A program made the position numbers and the translations under genes. The notes under the pieces are model-generated. The model was not told where the DNA came from. It did no database searches and was given only the letters and a program-made list of their open reading frames with translations. A stretch of 35,503 nt of DNA, taken from contig NZ_VEED01000023.1 in NCBI RefSeq assembly GCF_007678255.1, positions 45,985 through 81,487 on the forward strand, read 5' to 3'. Of the stretch, positions 30,494 to 35,503 are shown in pieces (the first letter of the stretch is position 1; every line of letters starts with the position of its first letter). Origin of the DNA: Bacillus sp. X1(2014) (GTDB lineage: Bacteria; Bacillota; Bacilli; Bacillales_B; DSM-18226).

Positions 30494-31822
30494 ATGCATA
30501 AGTATTTTGAGTTTGAGAAACATGGGACAAATTATCGCCGTGAGTTTATTGGGGGACTAACCACCTTCTTAGCAATGGCTTATATACTAGTTGTTAACCC
30601 ATTAACATTATCATTAGCGTCTATAAAGGACTATCCCGATGCTTTAAGAATGGATTATGGTGCAGTATTTGTGGCAACTGCGCTTGCATCGGCACTAGGT
30701 TCGATTGTCATGGGGCTTCTTGGGAAGTATCCACTCGCTCTAGCTCCGGGAATGGGCTTAAATGCGTTCTTTGCTTATACAGTAGTATTAGGGAGCGGAA
30801 TTCCTTGGCAGCATGCTCTTGGTGCTGTATTAATCTCAGGTGTATTTTTCTTCTTATTAACACTCACTGGTCTGCGCGAAAAAATCATTAACGCGATTCC
30901 AGTTGATTTAAAACACGCTGTGGGTGCAGGAATTGGCTTGTTCATTACTTTTATCGGATTACAAAATGCTGGAATTGTGGTCAATAATGATGCGACACTA
31001 GTTGGATTAGGCGATTTGACAGCTGGACCTACACTGCTTGCTATCTTTGGTATTGTTGTAACAGTAATTATGATGACTAAAGGTATTAACGGAGCCGTAT
31101 TTTATGGGATGGTCATCACAGTAATCGTGGGAATGATCTTTAACTTAATTGATATGCCGAATAAAGTAGTTGATTCTGTTCCAAGTTTATCACCGACGTT
31201 TGGTGCAGCCTTCTCTTCGTTCGGAGATAGCTCTTTTTATACAACAGCCATGCTTGGAATAGTGCTTACCTTCTTGTTTGTTGATTTCTTTGACAATGCC
31301 GGGACACTTGTCGCAGTAGCGAACCAAGCGGGAATTATGAAAGACAATAAGCTGCCACGAGCTGGGCGTGCGTTAATTTCAGATTCGATTGCAACAACTG
31401 TTGGTGCTGTACTAGGTACATCAACTACAACATCATACATCGAGTCGTCTGCAGGGGTTGCCTCTGGTGCTAGAACTGGATTTGCAGCCTTAGTAACAGC
31501 CGGATTCTTTATCTTATCGTTATTCTTCTTTCCATTATTATCGGTAGTTACTGCACCTGTAACAGCACCTGCGCTAATAATTGTTGGGGTGTTAATGGTA
31601 TCATCATTAGGAAAAATTGATTGGCAGCGTTTTGAAATTGCCGTTCCAGCATTTTTAACAATGATCGCCATGCCACTGACTTACAGCATTGCAACAGGTA
31701 TTGCGGTTGGATTTATCTTTTACCCAATTACAATGATCATCAAAGGTCGAACTAAAGAGATTCACCCAATCATGTACTTCTTCTTTGTTATCTTTGTCCT
31801 ATATTTCATTTTCTTAAAATAA
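30494..31822 (+). CDS. pbuG: Hypoxanthine/guanine permease PbuG (NCS2 family)
   Basis: A 442-aa polytopic membrane transporter of the AzgA-like NCS2 branch, which imports hypoxanthine and guanine by proton symport. The whole length is hydrophobic helices. Family marks are the N-terminal RREFIGGLTTFLAMAYILVV, ALAPGMGLNAFFAY, the helix FVDFFDNAGTLVAVANQAG, and TSTTTSYIESSAGVASGART in the C-terminal half. Length equals that of B. subtilis PbuG (~440 aa). The ribosome site is AGGGGG. Control is double: PurR boxes at the promoter and a guanine riboswitch in the leader, both consistent with a purine uptake gene. Confidence 0.96.
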   Translation: MHKYFEFEKHGTNYRREFIGGLTTFLAMAYILVVNPLTLSLASIKDYPDALRMDYGAVFVATALASALGSIVMGLLGKYPLALAPGMGLNAFFAYTVVLGSGIPWQHALGAVLISGVFFFLLTLTGLREKIINAIPVDLKHAVGAGIGLFITFIGLQNAGIVVNNDATLVGLGDLTAGPTLLAIFGIVVTVIMMTKGINGAVFYGMVITVIVGMIFNLIDMPNKVVDSVPSLSPTFGAAFSSFGDSSFYTTAMLGIVLTFLFVDFFDNAGTLVAVANQAGIMKDNKLPRAGRALISDSIATTVGAVLGTSTTTSYIESSAGVASGARTGFAALVTAGFFILSLFFFPLLSVVTAPVTAPALIIVGVLMVSSLGKIDWQRFEIAVPAFLTMIAMPLTYSIATGIAVGFIFYPITMIIKGRTKEIHPIMYFFFVIFVLYFIFLK

Positions 31823-31826
31823 TATT

Positions 31827-31864
31827 AAAAGGAACTGTGGGCGCACCACAGTTCCTTTATTTTG
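31827..31864 (+). terminator. Terminator of pbuG
   Basis: AAAGGAACTGTGG (31828-31840) pairs with CCACAGTTCCTTT (31846-31858), followed by ATTTT. Confidence 0.9.
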
Positions 31865-31927
31865 CTCAAAAAATATCATTCGAATAATTTACCAACTAGT
31901 AGGACATAATGTTGTCGAACATTGTCG

Positions 31928-31956
31928 TTGACTTCCTGTTTTCTCTCTTTTATTCT
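31928..31956 (+). promoter_or_regulatory. glcT promoter
   Basis: TTGACT (31928-31933) and TATTCT (31951-31956) with a 17-nt spacer, 41 nt before the glcT start codon. Confidence 0.65.
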
Positions 31957-31996
31957 GTAATTAATAAGGTAAACTGGGAGAAATGGGGAAAAGGGT

Positions 31997-32839
31997 ATGG
32001 CACAGCTGACGATTGAAAAAGTTTTAAATAATAATGTATTGATTGCTGAACACCCATCCTATGGTGAAGTAGTTTTGATTGGCAAAGGGATCGGCTTTAA
32101 TCGTAAACAAGGTGATTTAATTGAAAAAGACTCTGCTGAAAAACTCTTTGTCTTAAAAAGTGAAAAAGAGCAGCAAAATTATATTAAATTGCTCCCTTTT
32201 ATTGATAACGAATTTTTAGAGGTTATCATAGCATCAATTGAGTTAATCAAACAACGAACAAATTCAATGCTAAATGAACATATTCATGTTGCACTAACTG
32301 ACCATCTAATGTTTGCCTTAACGAGGGCCTCCCAAGGAATGGAAATGACGAATCCTTTTTTAGTGGAGACGAAGGCGCTTTATCGTCATGAATATGAAGT
32401 GGCGAAAGAAGTTGTCCAACTTATTAAGGATAACACTGGGATTAGCTTTCCAATCGGTGAAGTTGGATTTATCGCTTTGCATATTCATAGTGCCATAACC
32501 AATAAAGACCTTTCTGATGTAAACCAACATTCCCAGCTTGTCAGCAGACTGGTTGATATGGTTGAAGAACAGTTGGAGATAGAGATAGACAAAGAAGGAA
32601 TCGATTATATGAGACTTGTTCGCCATCTCCGTTTTGCGATTGAACGGGTAGTAAACGGTGAAAAAGTGGATGAACCAGAAAAAATTTCTTCCCTCTTGAA
32701 AGATGAATATCCTATATGCTATAATCTCTCATGGAAGCTCATAAAAGTGATGCAACAATCCTTAAAATTAAAAGTCTTTGATGCAGAAGCGGTATATCTA
32801 ACAATGCATTTACAACGACTTCAAAAAAAATATAAATAG
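31997..32839 (+). CDS. glcT: Transcription antiterminator GlcT (BglG/SacY family)
   Basis: A 280-aa regulator. The N-terminal CAT RNA-binding domain covers about residues 1-60 (IEKVLNNNVLIAE, VLIGKGIGFNRKQGD), and two PRD domains cover about 65-170 and 175-280. Phosphorylatable-type histidines are visible in PRD1 at H95, H97 and H103 and in IALHIHSAI; others lie in PRD2. In B. subtilis GlcT is inactivated by PtsG-dependent phosphorylation and, when glucose is present, binds the RAT RNA to let ptsG transcription pass its terminator. That RAT lies directly downstream here. The last ~30 bp of the gene contain the ptsG promoter. Confidence 0.96.
   Translation: MAQLTIEKVLNNNVLIAEHPSYGEVVLIGKGIGFNRKQGDLIEKDSAEKLFVLKSEKEQQNYIKLLPFIDNEFLEVIIASIELIKQRTNSMLNEHIHVALTDHLMFALTRASQGMEMTNPFLVETKALYRHEYEVAKEVVQLIKDNTGISFPIGEVGFIALHIHSAITNKDLSDVNQHSQLVSRLVDMVEEQLEIEIDKEGIDYMRLVRHLRFAIERVVNGEKVDEPEKISSLLKDEYPICYNLSWKLIKVMQQSLKLKVFDAEAVYLTMHLQRLQKKYK
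32809..32836 (+). promoter_or_regulatory. ptsG promoter inside the 3' end of glcT
   Basis: TTTACA (32809-32814) and TATAAA (32831-32836) with a 16-nt spacer. Transcription would begin around 32843, just before the RAT. Confidence 0.6.
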
Positions 32840-32854
32840 CACTTATTCATTTTA

Positions 32855-32965
32855 CGTGTTACTGATTCGATCAGGCATGAGTAAAAAGTTTAATTGAACC
32901 TAAGTTGTTGGGGTATTCTATACCCATAGCTTTATTCAATTGGACCTTTACTCATGCCTTTTTTG
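32855..32965 (+). promoter_or_regulatory. RAT antiterminator and overlapping terminator of ptsG
   Basis: The RAT sequence, ACGTGTTACTGATTCGATCA then GGCATGAG (about 32854-32881), is the known GlcT target type. Its 3' part is also the 5' arm of the terminator: AGGCATGAGTAAA (32873-32885) with TTTACTCATGCCT (32947-32959) and a T run. An inner hairpin GGGTAT/ATACCC lies at 32910-32925. GlcT bound to the RAT prevents the terminator and allows ptsG expression. Confidence 0.92.
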
Positions 32966-33026
32966 TCGTCAATTCTCTAGATTGTAACCGCTTTATGAGC
33001 TGTATAAAAAATTAGGAGGTATCCTT

Positions 33027-35093
33027 ATGTTTAAAAATGCTTTTGGTGTTTTACAGAAAGTCGGTAAAGCATTGATGCTACCAGTTGCAATTCTGCCAGC
33101 TGCCGGGATCTTACTAGCAATTGGTAATGCACTTCAAAACCCAACGTTAATTGACCTCGCCCCATTCTTAGATAATAGCGGGATTGCGATGGTTGCGAAG
33201 ATTATGGAACAGGCAGGTAGTGTCATATTCGGAAATCTATCATTATTATTTGCTGTTGGGGTTGCGATTGGACTAGCAGGAGGAGAAGGGGTAGCTGGCC
33301 TTGCTGCGATTGTAGGGTTCCTTATTATGAATGCAACAATGGGAACTGCCTTAGGTATTGATGCAGATGCACTTGCGAAGCATCCTCAAAGCTATGCTTC
33401 TGTATTAGGTATACCAACACTGCAAACGGGCGTTTTCGGAGGTATCATCGTCGGTCTTATTGCCGCTTATATGTATAATAAATTCTTCGAAATTGAATTA
33501 CCGTCATATCTAGGTTTCTTTGCTGGTAAGCGTTTCGTTCCGATTGTAACTGCTGCAAGTACTGTTCTTTTAGGATTGCTAATGATTCTTATCTGGCCTC
33601 CAATTCAATCAGGCTTGAATGCATTCTCTACGAACATGGTTGATGCGAACAGAACGATTGCTGCCTTTATCTTTGGGGTAATTGAACGTTCATTAATACC
33701 ATTTGGATTGCATCATATTTTCTATGCTCCATTCTGGTATGAATTTGGAAGCTATACAAACGCTGCTGGTGATCTTGTACGTGGTGACCAACGTATTTTC
33801 ATGGAACAAATTAAAGATGGTGTCCAAAATTTAACTGCAGGTACTTTCACAACAGGTAAATACCCATTCATGATGTTTGGACTTCCTGCGGCTGCGCTAG
33901 CGATTTATCATGAAGCTCGACCAGAAAAGAAAGTGTTTGTAGGAGGATTAATGGCTTCTGCGGCGTTAACTTCTTTCCTTACTGGTATTACAGAGCCAAT
34001 TGAATTCTCATTCTTATTCGTTGCACCAGTATTATTTGGTATTCACGCAATCTTTGCAGGATTATCATTCATGACTATGCACTTGTTAAATGTAAAAATC
34101 GGTATGACCTTCTCAGGTGGATTAATTGACTATATTCTATTTGGATTAATTAACCCGCAAACGAATGCTTGGATCGTTATTCCGGTAGGTCTTGTCTTTG
34201 CGGTAATCTATTACTTTGGTTTCCGTTTTGCGATTCGCAAGTTTAATTTAAAAACTCCAGGTCGTGAACTAGAGGAAGAAGAAGACCGAGCGCCATCAGG
34301 AAAATCAGGTTCAGGTGATTTAGCAGCTAATATTTTAGATGCTATGGGTGGGAAAGATAATATTGCTCATCTAGATGCATGTATTACACGTCTTCGTGTA
34401 TCTGTTAATGATATTAAAAATGTGGACAAAGCTGAATTGAAAAAACTTGGTGCGGCGGGTGTCCTAGAAGTAGGAAATAACATTCAAGCAATTTTTGGAC
34501 CACGTTCTGAAACAATTAAGGGTCAAATGAAAGATATTATGTCTGGTAAGAGACCTCGTACAACTTCTGTTGATACAGCGGAAAAAAGTCCAGAACAAAG
34601 TAATGTAAATTCAGATGCAATTCAAAAAGCACGTGAGAGTGAAGTGTTTGCGGCACCACTTAAAGGAGAAATAAAGCCGATTACTGAAGTGCCTGATCAG
34701 GTGTTTGCTGGAAAAATGATGGGCGATGGCTTCGCGATTGTACCAGCTGAAGGAACAGTTGTTTCACCGGTAAATGGAAAAATCGTAAACCTATTCCCAA
34801 CTAAACATGCGATTGGTATCTTATCCGATACAGGGCGTGAAATCCTGATTCATGTTGGTATTGACACAGTTAATTTAAAAGGTCAAGGCTTTGAGACGTT
34901 AGTTGCTGAAGATGACATCATTGAACAGGGTCAGCCGTTATTAAAAGTTGATTTAAATTACATTAAAGAACATGCAACATCTACAATTACTCCGATTGTT
35001 TTCACGAACTTAGCCGAAGGTGAAAAAGTTGTGCTGAATAAACAAGGTCAAGTCGAATTGAAGCAAGAAGGAATAATCAAGATTACAAAGTAA
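33027..35093 (+). CDS. ptsG: Glucose-specific PTS enzyme IICBA
   Basis: A 688-aa three-domain permease that takes up and phosphorylates glucose. The IIC membrane domain covers about residues 1-410 ([54 protein letters not shown]). The IIB domain is at about 430-510 with phospho-Cys C452 in [11 protein letters not shown] Ser/Glu-rich linker leads to the IIA domain from about 545, with H594 (TKHAIGIL) and phospho-His H609 ([10 protein letters not shown]). The ribosome site is AGGAGGT. Length is close to B. subtilis PtsG (699 aa). Expression depends on GlcT through the upstream RAT. PtsH and PtsI genes do not follow; a terminator and an rRNA operon do. Confidence 0.97.
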   Translation: MFKNAFGVLQKVGKALMLPVAILPAAGILLAIGNALQNPTLIDLAPFLDNSGIAMVAKIMEQAGSVIFGNLSLLFAVGVAIGLAGGEGVAGLAAIVGFLIMNATMGTALGIDADALAKHPQSYASVLGIPTLQTGVFGGIIVGLIAAYMYNKFFEIELPSYLGFFAGKRFVPIVTAASTVLLGLLMILIWPPIQSGLNAFSTNMVDANRTIAAFIFGVIERSLIPFGLHHIFYAPFWYEFGSYTNAAGDLVRGDQRIFMEQIKDGVQNLTAGTFTTGKYPFMMFGLPAAALAIYHEARPEKKVFVGGLMASAALTSFLTGITEPIEFSFLFVAPVLFGIHAIFAGLSFMTMHLLNVKIGMTFSGGLIDYILFGLINPQTNAWIVIPVGLVFAVIYYFGFRFAIRKFNLKTPGRELEEEEDRAPSGKSGSGDLAANILDAMGGKDNIAHLDACITRLRVSVNDIKNVDKAELKKLGAAGVLEVGNNIQAIFGPRSETIKGQMKDIMSGKRPRTTSVDTAEKSPEQSNVNSDAIQKARESEVFAAPLKGEIKPITEVPDQVFAGKMMGDGFAIVPAEGTVVSPVNGKIVNLFPTKHAIGILSDTGREILIHVGIDTVNLKGQGFETLVAEDDIIEQGQPLLKVDLNYIKEHATSTITPIVFTNLAEGEKVVLNKQGQVELKQEGIIKITK

Positions 35094-35099
35094 GAGGAG

Positions 35100-35130
35100 G
35101 CCGGCCCTAGTAATAGGGCTGGCTTTTTTA
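35100..35130 (+). terminator. Terminator of ptsG
   Basis: GCCGGCCCT (35100-35108, with a G-T pair) pairs with AGGGCTGGC (35115-35123) and is followed by T6. Confidence 0.92.
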
Positions 35131-35178
35131 TATATTATAGAAGAAAGTCAGAATGGTGGAAAAAAATTTAGTTTTTTG

Positions 35179-35210
35179 TTGACGTGACCTAGGCATGGTG
35201 GTAGTATATT
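35179..35210 (+). promoter_or_regulatory. rRNA operon promoter P1
   Basis: TTGACG (35179-35184), with TAGTAT (35202-35207) at 17 nt, or TATATT (35205-35210) at 20 nt. A consensus -35 behind an AT-rich stretch (AAAAAATTTAGTTTTTT), an UP-element-like arrangement. Confidence 0.7.
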
Positions 35211-35270
35211 AAAGCAGTCGTTGATGACAAGTTAACAACTTGTTGGTGTTGAAAATATTGATAAAAAATG

Positions 35271-35299
35271 TTGACAACGATTCGATGAAGTGATAAAAT
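35271..35299 (+). promoter_or_regulatory. rRNA operon promoter P2
   Basis: Perfect TTGACA (35271-35276) and TAAAAT (35294-35299) with a 17-nt spacer. Confidence 0.85.
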
Positions 35300-35330
35300 A
35301 ATAAAGTTGCTTCAAACGAAGTAACGGAAT

Positions 35331-35345
35331 TGTTCTTTGAAAACT
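35331..35345 (+). promoter_or_regulatory. rrn BoxA antitermination site
   Basis: TGTTCTTTGAAAACT matches the BoxA element (TGCTCTTTGA) of Bacillus rRNA leaders, bound by NusB/NusE. Confidence 0.85.
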
Positions 35346-35380
35346 AAACAAACAAAATCGTGCAAACAAACAATATTAAT

Positions 35381-35410
35381 CGTGTTTCTTCTGTTAATAT
35401 GAAGAACACG
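35381..35410 (+). other. Hairpin in the 16S leader
   Basis: CGTGTTTCTTC can pair with GAAGAACACG across TGTTAATAT. It lies 31 nt before the mature 16S end; a role in leader folding or processing is plausible. Confidence 0.5.
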
Positions 35411-35440
35411 AGCCAACGTAACTTTTATGAGCTAATCAAC

Positions 35441-35503
35441 TTTCTTGGAGAGTTTGATCCTGGCTCAGGACGAACGCTGGCGGCGTGCCTAATACATGCA
35501 AGT
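35441..35503 (+). rRNA. 16S ribosomal RNA, 5' end only
   Basis: The universal start GGAGAGTTTGATCCTGGCTC, then AGGACGAACGCTGGCGGCG and TGCCTAATACATGCAAGT, is present and runs off the window. The 5' end is placed at 35441 by analogy with B. subtilis 16S (TTTATCGGAGAG...). The GACGAACGCTGGCGGCGTGC stretch is typical of Firmicutes. Confidence 0.98.

Noticed and set aside
31237..31671. 144-aa minus-strand frame within pbuG
   Set aside because: Shadow of a hydrophobic transporter gene; Thr/Ala/Pro-rich product without family marks.
35094..35503. tRNA genes between ptsG and 16S
   Set aside because: No cloverleaf with a GTTCRA T-loop and acceptor stem could be found; the space is filled by the terminator, two promoters and the rRNA leader.

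Overview
The window looks like a chromosomal segment of a Bacillaceae bacterium (Bacillus/Neobacillus-like). Gram-positive Shine-Dalgarno sites, low GC, guaA/pbuG behind guanine riboswitches, glcT-ptsG with an RNA antiterminator, and the start of a Bacillus-type rRNA operon all point that way. Every gene I accept is on the + strand.

Layout. (1) 1-1460: a 52-bp repeat array, then an orphan lipoprotein substrate-binding protein. (2) 1878-12487: a complete type VIIb secretion core in the order esxA, esaA, essA, esaB, essB, essC. A terminator behind esxA separates it from the rest. (3) 12480-16731: a tightly overlapping effector cassette of three small helical proteins, a 236-aa protein that may be a chaperone, a 710-aa polymorphic-toxin-like effector with a PT-TG-like middle, and its putative immunity gene. 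(4) 16742-22961: an AT-rich island of immunity genes and gene remains. It holds two SUKH (SMI1/KNR4) genes, three DUF600/EsaG-like genes, several unrecognised small genes, an orphan TNT-like toxin tail, frameshifted copies, and short fragments of neighbouring genes joined end to end. (5) 23093-28210: a DUF6241-like membrane-anchored protein, then a MoxR / DUF58 / transglutaminase operon. (6) 28310-31864: guaA and pbuG, each behind its own guanine riboswitch; pbuG also has a PurR-box pair. (7) 31928-35129: glcT, then ptsG behind a RAT/terminator. (8) 35179-35503: tandem rrn promoters, BoxA, leader and the first bases of 16S rRNA.

How it fits together. EssC, EssB, EssA, EsaA and EsaB would form the export machine and EsxA the co-secreted WXG100 protein. 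The cassette behind essC would supply an effector with its helper proteins. The effector does not begin with a recognisable LXG domain, so its targeting may be provided in trans by the helper proteins. Downstream, the cell appears to have collected immunity genes against toxins it no longer encodes here. Repeated terminators and duplicated gene ends suggest these cassettes arrived, duplicated and decayed by recombination. This island is the most unusual part of the window. The metabolic genes after 28 kb are conventional, with readable RNA regulation.
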